Shown here: piece by piece, positions 15,036 through 20,590 of the stretch
Numbering within the stretch: position 1 is the first letter of the stretch
How the letters are laid out: each line of letters opens with the position of its first letter
From: a virus
Direction: 5' to 3' (one strand)
IMG/VR virus record: IMGVR_UViG_3300047552_001395
Span: 1-22,400 of that record
DNA: 22,400 nucleotides
Made by a program: the position numbers and the translations under genes
The notes under the pieces: model-generated
What the model was told of the DNA's origin: nothing
The model's database searches: none
What the model saw: the letters and a program-made list of their open reading frames with translations, nothing else

Positions 15036-16181
15036 TTAGGCTTGCGGTTGGGAAGGTTCTGCCGGGTCGTTGAGCGATTCGTCCGGTTCGTGCCCGACGT
15101 AATCGCGGGCCTCGTTTGTCGTGATGATGCCGCCCGACTTGAGCTTGACGGCGATGTCGGCCCATTGCATTGCCTGGCTGATATGGTCGTCGATGATGTC
15201 GGCGGTGCAACCGTAGGGAGAGAGCAACGTATTTAAAACCTGCTCGAACCGTTCCTCCATCGGGCGGACGGTGTTCTCGATGAAAATTTGGTACTGCTGC
15301 GCCCCGTTGGCGTAGTTGACTCCCTCCGTGTAGTTGAGGATGGACTTCGGGACGCCCATCGCGGCGCACACTTTCTCCGTGGAGAACTGGCGCATCCCCA
15401 CCCACTTGCCGTCCTTGTCGGTCGCCGTGAGCGTGATGATCGAGTCGATGGCGTTGGACAGGGTGCCGACCTTGCCCTGGTTCTTGGCGCCTCCGTACTT
15501 GGCTTCCATCTGCTCGCGCAGCTTGTCGGCCTGTTCCTGCGTAGCACCGGCCACCAGCTTGACAAGGTGGGCGGGGACGGCGTTGTTGTCGAAAAAGACG
15601 AAGTTCGCCATTGCCGCGCGGTCGTCCCCGAATGCGTCGTACACCACGCGGGCGACCGGGGAAATGCCCCAGGCTGGGTTTTTCCTGTCCTTGGCGGGCT
15701 TGACGTGGATAACGTCCTCGGCGGGGTAGGTGAACTGCCGCCCCTGGCGCATCTGATCGGCGTACACGTAGCGCGTCGGCAGGGACGTGGCGCTGTCGGT
15801 GTAGATCGTGACGTGGCACGGGTCCAGCAACTCCACTCCCACCGGGTTGCCCTCGGCGTTGCGGAGGATGGCCCAGAAGACGTTGCCGCCCACCTTCACG
15901 TCCACCACGGCGTCGCCCTTCACGGACAGGAACGACTTGACCAGCGCGTCCGTCTCGGGGGATTTGAATTCCCGCTCGCCCTTCATCACCAGAACGCCGG
16001 ACTTCGCCACGGTGTCGCCCAGTACCTCGGTCGCGCGGGAAACGTCGCCGTTTCGCTCCCAAACGTCAAACCAGGTGCGCATCGAGCGGACGGCCAAAGG
16101 TTGGTCGCCCGCTTGGGAGTTCTGCCGGAGTATCGGCGTGGCCGTCGCCGCACGGAACGCGGCCTTGCGAGGTTTTGGCAT
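15036..16181 (-). CDS. Portal protein (HK97 family)
   Basis: The 381-residue protein is a portal of the phage_portal (HK97 gp3-like) type. Visible features are the N-terminal MRTWFDVWERNGDVSRATEVL region and LLDPCHVTIYTDSATSLPTRYVY (about 118-140). VIHVKPAKDRKNPAWGISPVARVVYDAF (about 157-184) contains the G-x-SP-x(n) pattern common in this family. The core segment QMEAKYGGAKNQGKVGTL and the C-terminal GGIITTNEARDYVGHEP also fit. Portals form the dodecameric DNA channel at one capsid vertex. This start is unusual for the window: it has a clear AAAGGAA Shine-Dalgarno sequence five bases before the ATG and a candidate promoter just upstream. Confidence 0.92.
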   Translation of the reverse strand: MPKPRKAAFRAATATPILRQNSQAGDQPLAVRSMRTWFDVWERNGDVSRATEVLGDTVAKSGVLVMKGEREFKSPETDALVKSFLSVKGDAVVDVKVGGNVFWAILRNAEGNPVGVELLDPCHVTIYTDSATSLPTRYVYADQMRQGRQFTYPAEDVIHVKPAKDRKNPAWGISPVARVVYDAFGDDRAAMANFVFFDNNAVPAHLVKLVAGATQEQADKLREQMEAKYGGAKNQGKVGTLSNAIDSIITLTATDKDGKWVGMRQFSTEKVCAAMGVPKSILNYTEGVNYANGAQQYQIFIENTVRPMEERFEQVLNTLLSPYGCTADIIDDHISQAMQWADIAVKLKSGGIITTNEARDYVGHEPDESLNDPAEPSQPQA

Positions 16182-16185
16182 CGAG

Positions 16186-16192
16186 TTCCTTT
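16186..16192 (-). promoter_or_regulatory. Shine-Dalgarno sequence of the portal gene
   Basis: The transcribed strand reads AAAGGAA followed by CTCG and then ATG. AGGA is five bases from the start. Almost every other start in the window lacks such a sequence, so this marks the portal start as a possible independent translation entry. Confidence 0.75.
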
Positions 16193-16198
16193 GAGGTC

Positions 16199-16226
16199 AC
16201 ATTATCCCGCGAGTCGCGCAAGTCAA
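16199..16226 (-). promoter_or_regulatory. Candidate promoter before the portal gene
   Basis: In the 48-base gap between terminase and portal genes the minus strand has a -35-like TTGACT (five of six to consensus) and a -10-like TAATGT 16 bases downstream. TAATGT matches consensus weakly (three of six). GATAAT is a closer match two bases up but leaves only 14 bases of spacer. Within the spacer lies a perfect odd palindrome, CGCGACTCGCG, at 16208-16218. The arrangement could be a repressible promoter, but the sequence alone does not prove it. Confidence 0.45.
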
Positions 16227-16229
16227 GCG

Positions 16230-17690
16230 TTAAGCGAAAACCGGGACGAAAGCCGGGCGGGCCACGGCGTCGAAGACGGTATCGGCCAGGTCGTCGTGCG
16301 TCACGTTCGGGAACGCCAGTAGTTGCTCGACCGTCGCATGGGAGGCCGGGCAGTCGGGGCTGAAGTACACGTTGCCGTTTTGGAATTCCGCTTGCACCTC
16401 CTTGGCGCGGGTCACCTTGTCCTTGTGGCGCTTAACCTCCGTCACGGCGATGCCACGTTCGCGCAAGAGTCGGGCCAGCGTCGCCATATAGCCCACGGAT
16501 TCGATCTTGACCACGTTGGCGCGGTAGCGGCGGTACAGCCCTTCGATGACGGCAAGCGCGTTGTTGTCGTCCTTGGCGGGGCCCTTGAGTTCCTCGCCCC
16601 AGAGCATGACCCTTTGGACGCCGCGATGGCCCCAGCACGTGATGGCGAAGGCGTCGGAGAGTGTCTTGGTGCTGTTGGCCGGGTCACAGATGATCTCTAC
16701 GCGGTCCCAGGATGACGCACCAGCGACGCATTCGCTGCCGATGGCCCAATGCATCCACTCGCGCCGGAAGATCGCTTCCCCGCCCTCGTAGGGCACCAGC
16801 TCGTAGTTTTGAGCGTAGGCCGTCGGCCCCTGCTGTTCGAGCTTCTTTTGCAAGCTGATGGGGGACTTGTGCCCCTTGGCCTTTGCTTCGTCCGCTTCCG
16901 CGTCGGTGGCGAAGATGCGGGCGGGCCAAGCGATGACGCCTTTCTCGACGGCGGGTTGCCAAAAGCACGCCCAATCATTCCGGCGGCCCATTTCGCGGTA
17001 GATGCGTTGCGATACCCCGTCGCCCTTGATGACGTTCCCGAGTACCACATAACGCGCGGACGCCCCTTCCGCGCCCATGATTTCCCCCTTGACCCGGTTA
17101 TACCCGGCGTCGATGAGTTCCACGGTGTTGACGGAGCTGATCGTGTCGATGTCGTCCAGGACGATGAGATCCGGGCGGCGGGAGATACCTTCCTTGTCAA
17201 TGTAGTTGACGCCGCGCACGCCCGTGCCTAGCCCCAATGCGCGCACCTTCACGCCGTTGGTGGTGATGAACTCGGCCATGGTCTTGCGCTCCTTGATGTC
17301 CAAGGCGGCCTCCTGCTTCCCGTTGTAGAGTTCCCCGAAGTCGCCCTTAAGGTTCTGGTTGGCTTGTAGTTGTACGGTGATGTCATACAGGCGTTCCTGC
17401 GCCTTGGCCTGGTCTTGGCATACCCACAGTATGTACCCAACTTCCTTGAAGGCGATGGCACGTATCACGTCGGCCACGGCCCACACGGTCTTGCCCAGGT
17501 CGCGGGCGCCGATGACGCACACTGACTTGCGGGCGTTGAACGCCTTGGCCCACTCCCAATGAAACGGGGCGGGCGGCACGCAAAAAACCCCAGGGAGGTA
17601 GTTGACCCCGAAGGCGTAGAGGGAACGCTTGACCAGCTCCGGCCGGACGGCGGGATCTTCGAGCGCGGCTTGGATGGTCCGAAGGTCCAT
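16230..17690 (-). CDS. terL: Terminase large subunit
   Basis: The 486-residue protein is the packaging motor. The ATPase domain has Walker A GARDLGKTV (about 61-69), Walker B LIVLDDID (about 175-182), and a VVLGN coupling motif at about 215-219. The RNase H-like nuclease domain shows VEIICDPANS with Asp336, VKIESVG with Glu397, and NVTHDDLAD with Asp466 and Asp467, the expected acidic metal-binding residues. It cuts concatemeric DNA and pumps it into the prohead through the portal. It starts in a TAATG overlap with the 51-residue gene that follows the small subunit. Its length fits the family. Confidence 0.95.
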   Translation of the reverse strand: MDLRTIQAALEDPAVRPELVKRSLYAFGVNYLPGVFCVPPAPFHWEWAKAFNARKSVCVIGARDLGKTVWAVADVIRAIAFKEVGYILWVCQDQAKAQERLYDITVQLQANQNLKGDFGELYNGKQEAALDIKERKTMAEFITTNGVKVRALGLGTGVRGVNYIDKEGISRRPDLIVLDDIDTISSVNTVELIDAGYNRVKGEIMGAEGASARYVVLGNVIKGDGVSQRIYREMGRRNDWACFWQPAVEKGVIAWPARIFATDAEADEAKAKGHKSPISLQKKLEQQGPTAYAQNYELVPYEGGEAIFRREWMHWAIGSECVAGASSWDRVEIICDPANSTKTLSDAFAITCWGHRGVQRVMLWGEELKGPAKDDNNALAVIEGLYRRYRANVVKIESVGYMATLARLLRERGIAVTEVKRHKDKVTRAKEVQAEFQNGNVYFSPDCPASHATVEQLLAFPNVTHDDLADTVFDAVARPAFVPVFA

Positions 17691-17845
17691 TAGTCGGGGT
17701 CTAACATATCCGCAATTTCTTCTCCGATGCTTTCAAAGTTTGAAGCCACGCTGTCCGGCTCTTTGCCCTGGACGGCGCTTGATAGGTCGGAGATGGCGGA
17801 AAACGGAAGTTTCGCGGCTTGTCCGATGAATCCGAAGATTGACAT
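17690..17845 (-). CDS. 51-residue protein between terminase subunits
   Basis: This small gene encodes MSIFGFIGQAAKLPFSAISDL (about residues 1-21), then a charged C-terminal half with SIGEEIADMLDPD. The first part is hydrophobic or amphipathic, and the rest is acidic. It is held between two TAATG junctions: its ATG overlaps the stop of the small terminase subunit, and its stop overlaps the ATG of the large subunit. This tight placement argues strongly that it is translated. I do not recognise the family. Possible roles are a terminase accessory factor or a membrane-interacting peptide; neither is supported beyond location. Confidence 0.75.
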   Translation of the reverse strand: MSIFGFIGQAAKLPFSAISDLSSAVQGKEPDSVASNFESIGEEIADMLDPD

Positions 17846-18279
17846 TATCCGGGAAGGTTAGCGATGGCCCCTTGGAGCAGGGCGATTTGGTCGGGCGTCA
17901 GCGCCTTGGCCGCGCCGTGTTCGTCGGTGGCCTCGCCTCGGAGCAGCATGTACCGGGCGGCGGACTCCTTGGCGATGCTGGACAGGTCGCGGGCCTCCAC
18001 CATGGCGACGGGGCGTTTCAGTTCGCGGAGGATGTGGCCCTGGGCGAGCTGCACGATCTCCACGTCGGCGTCGGTGATCGCCAAGATTCGTTCGTCCTTA
18101 GCTCCCGATTGTCTCACTTCCTCCTTTACCCGATTGACGGACGAGGGGGAAACCCCTGCCGCCTTCGCCAGTTCCCTTTCCGTAGCTCTAGGCTTGGCGA
18201 GCATGGCCTTGGCGACCTTCTCGATGGTCTTGCGGCGGTCGGAACGCTGGCGCTTGGGCTTGATGGGTTCGGATGGCAT
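17845..18279 (-). CDS. terS: Terminase small subunit
   Basis: The 144-residue protein has a basic N-terminus (KPKRQRSDRRKTIEKVAKAM). A helix-turn-helix follows at about residues 32-59 (ATERELAKAAGVSPSSVNRV), of the kind that binds packaging sites in small terminase subunits. The central region (about 70-110) is helical with LAQGHILRELKRPVAMVEARDLSSIAKESA, suitable for oligomerisation. The C-terminus LTPDQIALLQGAIANLPG may contact the large subunit. It lies one small gene upstream of the large subunit. Its start has no Shine-Dalgarno sequence. The function is a strong inference from motif and order. Confidence 0.82.
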   Translation of the reverse strand: MPSEPIKPKRQRSDRRKTIEKVAKAMLAKPRATERELAKAAGVSPSSVNRVKEEVRQSGAKDERILAITDADVEIVQLAQGHILRELKRPVAMVEARDLSSIAKESAARYMLLRGEATDEHGAAKALTPDQIALLQGAIANLPG

Positions 18280-18297
18280 GGTGCTGGCTTACTGGCT

Positions 18298-18306
18298 GAT
18301 TATACT
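18298..18306 (-). promoter_or_regulatory. AGTATAATC 9-mer before the small terminase gene
   Basis: The minus strand reads AGTATAATC, containing a perfect TATAAT -10 hexamer over the stop of the upstream 65-residue gene, with the terminase start about 20 bases downstream. No convincing -35 lies 16-18 bases upstream. The identical 9-mer occurs at 18505-18513. Confidence 0.35.
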
Positions 18307-18497
18307 CCGACCTCGACCGAAACGCCACCCCGCTTGACGGTCACGGTGACGGACTTGATGGAATCCTCGGCTCCCTTTTTCTTGGCGTCGGCGAGCAACT
18401 GGGCGACGCAATCCCCCGCGACGGCGGAGTGTCTGGCGAATTCCTCCAGGCTGGCGGCGTCCGGGCAAAGGACGTGGACGTTATCGGGGGTGAGCAT
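18300..18497 (-). CDS. Unrecognised 65-residue protein
   Basis: The protein begins MLTPDNVHVLCPDAASLEEFARHSAV and continues with an alpha part (GDCVAQLLADAKKKGAEDSI), then ends in alternating strand residues (KSVTVTVKRGGVSVEVGV). It has two Cys residues (11 and 30) and no membrane segment. It lies between the winged-helix gene and the small terminase gene. The start is preceded by TAATCCCGACGTATG. A perfect TATAAT begins about 10 bases ahead of the ATG, so its mRNA could be nearly leaderless. I do not recognise the family. Confidence 0.75.
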   Translation of the reverse strand: MLTPDNVHVLCPDAASLEEFARHSAVAGDCVAQLLADAKKKGAEDSIKSVTVTVKRGGVSVEVGV

Positions 18498-18504
18498 ACG
18501 TCGG

Positions 18505-18513
18505 GATTATACT
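18505..18513 (-). promoter_or_regulatory. Second AGTATAATC 9-mer, before the 65-residue gene
   Basis: Same 9-mer as at 18298-18306, over the stop of the winged-helix gene, with the ATG of the next gene eight bases after the end of TATAAT. The upstream -35-like TTTCCG is weak. If it is a real -10, transcripts would start nearly at the ATG. Confidence 0.35.
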
Positions 18514-18761
18514 TGCGCCTCGAAGGAACGGAAATACGCCTTGGCGAGCCTAACGCCCCTGGCTGTGAGGTAGAACGCGGTCTTGCCGTTCTCGTTGATA
18601 CGGCCGCAAAGCCCGGCGCGTGCCATTTCACGGAGACGGACGGGCATGGTGGTCTGTCCCATGTTCTTGAGCGGTGACGAAAGGTACCAGGGGAAAGCGG
18701 GGTTGCACTTGGTGGCCTTCCGGCGAAGCAGCAGCGCGGCGATCTTGGCGTACTGGTTCAT
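18507..18761 (-). CDS. Winged helix-turn-helix DNA-binding protein
   Basis: The 84-residue protein starts at ATG 18761 (MNQYAKIAALLLRRK), after a CCCCACCCATG junction. Its body fits a winged helix: MGQTTMPVRLREMARAGLCGRI (about 34-55) as recognition-type helices, then NENGKTAFYLTARGVRLAKAYF (about 56-77) with the strand-turn-strand wing. Proteins of this size in phages often act as transcription regulators, and the AT-rich palindromes at 20121-20147 and 21543-21569 are possible targets. The fold assignment rests on the pattern of charge and hydrophobic residues, not on an alignment. A longer upstream reading frame exists but lacks the usual junction. Confidence 0.7.
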   Translation of the reverse strand: MNQYAKIAALLLRRKATKCNPAFPWYLSSPLKNMGQTTMPVRLREMARAGLCGRINENGKTAFYLTARGVRLAKAYFRSFEAQV

Positions 18762-18772
18762 GGGTGGGGCGG

Positions 18773-19048
18773 TTAGATTTTGACGCGCCAGGCGTTCGCC
18801 ACGTCGATGACGGCCAAGGTTCCGAAAATGGCGGCGGCCGAGGCGGCTGCCCATCCCTCGAATCCCTGCGGGACGTACCCGGCGGAGAGCGTCACGGCGA
18901 CGGAAGCGGAAAACGCGCAGGCGGCTCCTTTGAAAACGGCGTGCTGTTCGCGCAAGCCCTTCAAGGCGATGCGGGCACCGAGGCGGGCGATGTTGGCCGA
19001 ATCGACGGAAGCCTGGGCGGCAACGTCCATTTTCTCGCGGTTGTTCAT
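18773..19048 (-). CDS. Two-segment membrane protein, holin-like size
   Basis: The 91-residue protein starts at ATG 19048. Residues 1-38 are polar and helical (MNNREKMDVAAQASVDSANIA). Two hydrophobic segments follow: about 39-58 (FKGAACAFSASVAVTLSAGY) and about 66-86 (WAAASAAAIFGTLAVIDVANA), with a WRVKI basic end. Size, two membrane helices and a charged tail fit a holin-like or other small phage membrane protein, but no motif proves lysis function. The start follows a C-rich leader. The frame continues upstream without a stop for 50 codons to the TAG of the 54-residue gene. It lies just before the winged-helix gene. Confidence 0.72.
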   Translation of the reverse strand: MNNREKMDVAAQASVDSANIARLGARIALKGLREQHAVFKGAACAFSASVAVTLSAGYVPQGFEGWAAASAAAIFGTLAVIDVANAWRVKI

Positions 19049-19064
19049 GGGCTGGTGGGTAAGG

Positions 19065-19082
19065 GCTGGGTAATTTCCCAGC
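19065..19082 (-). other. Hairpin before the membrane gene
   Basis: GCTGGG and CCCAGC form a perfect six-pair stem with a six-base loop (TAATTT on the plus strand). It ends 17 bases before the downstream ATG. Confidence 0.65.
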
Positions 19083-19168
19083 GTGGGCAATCGATCCGGC
19101 AAGACGGAGGTGGCCCTCCAGTTCTCGCCCAGGTATCTAACCCGCTGGCGAGAATCGATTGCCCGCGC
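19081..19168 (-). repeat. Nested inverted repeats forming a possible three-way junction
   Basis: The outer arms at 19081-19095 and 19154-19168 are complementary at 14 of 15 positions (core GGGCAATCGAT/ATCGATTGCCC). Inside them TTCTCGCC (19122-19129) pairs with GGCGAGAA (19147-19154). GGAGG (19106-19110) pairs with CCTCC (19115-19119) across a four-base loop. The right arm is contiguous and pairs with two left segments about 26 bases apart. The A at 19154 is shared by two stems. Confidence 0.65.
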
Positions 19169-19173
19169 CGGGA

Positions 19174-19191
19174 GGCGTCCCGAGAGACGCC
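19174..19191 (-). other. Hairpin after the 54-residue gene
   Basis: GGCGTC and GACGCC form a perfect six-pair stem with a six-base loop, starting seven bases after the TAG stop on the transcribed strand. There is no U-run after it, so a terminator is doubtful. Confidence 0.6.
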
Positions 19192-19198
19192 AGGCGGG

Positions 19199-19363
19199 CT
19201 ACTTCTCGACCTTCTCAATGGCGAAGCCTTCCGCGATGCGGACGATGGAGCGCCACACAAGGACAGGGGCGAACAATCCGAACGTCACGGCGGTCAGCGC
19301 GCCCCACAAAAGGAACTCCAGCGCGAAGGCGATGCCGCCGGTCTTCATCTTGAACTGGTACAT
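19199..19363 (-). CDS. Small single-pass membrane protein
   Basis: This 54-residue gene encodes MYQFKMKTGGIAFALEFLLWG, then ALTAVTFGLFAPVLVWRSIV and a charged tail with EKVEK. One strong membrane segment spans about residues 12-37, with basic residues on both sides. The pattern recalls short membrane proteins of the DUF6693 kind, but the match is only by general shape. It ends in TAG, in the same frame as the 91-residue gene downstream. It follows the DUF4258-like gene after a 30-base gap without a Shine-Dalgarno sequence. Its function is unknown. Confidence 0.7.
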   Translation of the reverse strand: MYQFKMKTGGIAFALEFLLWGALTAVTFGLFAPVLVWRSIVRIAEGFAIEKVEK

Positions 19364-19393
19364 GGGAAGAAAGATAATGGTTTGAAACTTTAT

Positions 19394-19609
19394 TTAGGCC
19401 TTGCGGTACAGGGTGACAAGCTCGGAACCTACGTGGACGAACCGCCAATCCAGCCACGACAGGACGCGCTTGGACGGGCCGGACGGGAAATCCTTTGCCT
19501 TGCCATTCTTCAACGCCTTGCAGGCTTTGCGGAACAGGCTTTTTCCATGCTGGACGCTGGCGCAACGTTCCTCGGCGCGTTCCTGGGCGTGTTTCGTGAA
19601 GGTGATCAT
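19394..19609 (-). CDS. DUF4258/RelE-fold-like small protein
   Basis: The 71-residue protein starts at ATG 19609 in an ATGA overlap with the zinc-ribbon gene stop, which fixes this start. It begins MITFTKHAQERAEERC, a pattern of DUF4258-like proteins (TKH..ER..ER), and continues through an alpha segment (LFRKACKALKNGKAK). It ends in the strands SWLDWRFVHVGSELVTLYRKA. Such proteins have a RelE-like fold, some being toxins and some plain phage proteins of unknown role. No partner antitoxin is seen beside it. A longer in-frame upstream form exists but has no matching junction. Confidence 0.72.
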   Translation of the reverse strand: MITFTKHAQERAEERCASVQHGKSLFRKACKALKNGKAKDFPSGPSKRVLSWLDWRFVHVGSELVTLYRKA

Positions 19610-19794
19610 TCGCGGGTTTGGTAGGGTTGGGCTACGACGGTCTGCGAAGCGCGGCACGAATAACACACGTCTCCTGGCCCAATCACGTAGGCGTGCTTCC
19701 TCTCGAAGCAGCGCGTACAAGTGATGAGGTGCGGCCCTTTACGGACTACCCGCCGCAGATAGGGCAAGGCGGTATTTTCGACGGACGTATTCAT
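19606..19794 (-). CDS. Zinc-ribbon small protein
   Basis: The 62-residue protein has two CxxC knuckles: ITCTRC (Cys26 and Cys29) and VCYSC (Cys44 and Cys47), separated by a basic segment (ERKHAYVIGPGD). This is a compact zinc ribbon like those in small phage regulators or RNA-polymerase-binding factors. The N-terminus MNTSVENTALPYLRRVVRKG is helical. It starts after a CTCACCCATG context and overlaps the end of the preceding 117-residue gene by 56 bases. Its TGA overlaps the next ATG. No specific function can be assigned. Confidence 0.72.
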   Translation of the reverse strand: MNTSVENTALPYLRRVVRKGPHLITCTRCFERKHAYVIGPGDVCYSCRASQTVVAQPYQTRE

Positions 19795-20092
19795 GGGTGA
19801 GCTTTTGGGAACCTGTTGCTTTGGTGCCGACCGCGTAGATCGCGGCGGCCTCGGGGGAACCTTTCTTGACGGTCAAACGGACGGTCACCTGGTCTTTGGA
19901 CGGGTCGGCATGGTCGAAAATAACGTAGGCCAACTTGACGAACCTTCCGGCCATGAGCGCCTCGGTTGCGCGGCCCAGCTTCCATTTCGGAAGCGTACCC
20001 CACAGGTGCTTTGCGGCGTCGGACGGCTTCTTGAAGAAGCGGTGCCCCTTGCTGGCGTGCGGGTACTTGCGGGTGATGGCGCGGCGCTTCAT
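19739..20092 (-). CDS. Unrecognised basic protein
   Basis: The 117-residue protein starts at ATG 20092 after the CCCACACCCATG context shared by other genes here. It is strongly basic (MKRRAITRKYPHASKGHRFFKK). A central part contains RFVKLAYVIFDHADPSKDQVTVRLTVKKG (about 50-78), a likely beta hairpin pair, and the C-terminus is EYVRRKYRLALSAAGSP. Its size and charge suggest nucleic acid binding, but I find no named domain. It lies downstream of the 54-base gap with the palindrome and candidate promoter. Its last 56 bases overlap the zinc-ribbon gene. Confidence 0.75.
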   Translation of the reverse strand: MKRRAITRKYPHASKGHRFFKKPSDAAKHLWGTLPKWKLGRATEALMAGRFVKLAYVIFDHADPSKDQVTVRLTVKKGSPEAAAIYAVGTKATGSQKLTHEYVRRKYRLALSAAGSP

Positions 20093-20109
20093 GGGTGTGG
20101 GTTGCGTGA

Positions 20110-20137
20110 ATGATACCGTGATACTGCTTTTTTGCAA
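20110..20137 (-). promoter_or_regulatory. Candidate promoter with TGATAC direct repeats
   Basis: The minus strand has TTGCAA (four of six to the -35 consensus) and TATCAT (five of six to the -10) 16 bases apart. Two copies of TGATAC on the plus strand (20111-20116 and 20119-20124) lie over the -10 and spacer, and the -35 sits inside the quasi-palindrome. The next ATG is at 20092. This layout resembles a controlled phage promoter. Confidence 0.45.
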
Positions 20138-20147
20138 ATCGGAATAC
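20121..20147 (-). repeat. AT-rich quasi-palindrome, copy A
   Basis: On the minus strand this reads GTATTCC, GATTTGCAAAAAAGC, AGTAT in series. It shares the GTATTCC arm, TTTGCAAAAA core and GCARTAY arm with copy B at 21543-21569, in opposite orientation. It lies in the gap before the 117-residue gene and is unusual for this GC-rich window. Confidence 0.65.
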
Positions 20148-20365
20148 TACAATCCTGCGAATGCGGCGGGGAAGGTGCGGCGTGCCCAGGTCTTGGCGCG
20201 TTGGCGGACGCAGGACTGCGCCAAGCGTTCCACGTCGCCCTGTTCCCCGTCAGCGACGGGAAGGTGCATCGTCTCGCCCGTGGGGAACGGAAAGGAAAAG
20301 TGGGCGGCGCCGTTCTGGACGACGCGGCGCATGGGCCAGATCGGGACGACCTTTTTGCGTTGCAT
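20147..20365 (-). CDS. Unrecognised 72-residue protein
   Basis: The protein starts at ATG 20365, two bases after the TAA of the upstream membrane gene (TAACCATG), and begins MQRKKVVPIWPMRRVVQNG. It continues with FSFPFPTGETMHLPVADGEQGDVERLAQSCV and ends RRTFPAAFAGL. The mix of basic and Pro/Gly residues does not indicate a known fold. The stop overlaps the edge of the AT-rich palindrome. A much longer in-frame ORF reads further upstream through the membrane gene, but it is arginine-rich and shows no start signal. Confidence 0.65.
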   Translation of the reverse strand: MQRKKVVPIWPMRRVVQNGAAHFSFPFPTGETMHLPVADGEQGDVERLAQSCVRQRAKTWARRTFPAAFAGL

Positions 20366-20367
20366 GG

Positions 20368-20580
20368 TTATTCGGAAAAGGTTTGGAAAGCCACGACGAG
20401 GCCGACGATGATGAGCCAAGAGCAAAACCAGGCTACGGCGGCGGATACGATGAGCGCTCCGGCGGTCAGCCCTACAATCCACGTCACGAACAATACTGGT
20501 ACGGCGACGCCGGAAATCCATGCCAACAGTCGGAACGCGACGAGCAGGACGGCGGCGACGGAAAAAAAGATTGCTTTCAT
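20368..20580 (-). CDS. Small hydrophobic membrane protein
   Basis: The 70-residue protein is almost entirely hydrophobic: MKAIFFSVAAVLLVAFRLLA, then SGVAVPVLFVTWIVGLTAGALIV, then AAVAWFCSWLIIVGLVVAFQ. Two to three membrane segments are likely, with few charges at the ends. It follows a one-segment membrane protein gene after 10 bases and precedes the 72-residue gene by two bases. Small multi-pass phage proteins can be holins, exclusion proteins or other envelope factors. Nothing in the sequence decides. Confidence 0.72.
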   Translation of the reverse strand: MKAIFFSVAAVLLVAFRLLAWISGVAVPVLFVTWIVGLTAGALIVSAAVAWFCSWLIIVGLVVAFQTFSE

Positions 20581-20590
20581 GGCGCGGCGC

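Larger units (their letters stand above)
19049..19198 (-). promoter_or_regulatory. Structured 150-base intergenic region
   Basis: This is the largest gap in the window and is dense in inverted repeats. A hairpin of six bases (GCTGGG/CCCAGC) lies next to the downstream start, a second (GGCGTC/GACGCC) just after the upstream stop, and between them is a nested three-stem arrangement. It contains no credible gene. Possible roles are a structured 5' leader, a terminase recognition or cos-like site near the packaging genes, or a replication signal. There is no poly-U tract typical of an intrinsic terminator. Confidence 0.6.

Noticed and set aside
13562-15073. 503-codon plus-strand frame over the protease and capsid genes
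   Set aside because: Gly/Phe/Arg-rich shadow of the helical protease C-terminus; the opposite strand carries a clear protease and capsid gene.
19174-19191. Hairpin as a Rho-independent terminator
   Set aside because: The stem is followed by C/G-rich sequence and no U-run, so it fails the usual terminator form.
20562-20568. Run of seven T on the coding strand near the start of the 70-residue membrane gene
   Set aside because: It encodes Ile-Phe-Phe-Ser in the expected frame; no alternative frame gives a plausible product.
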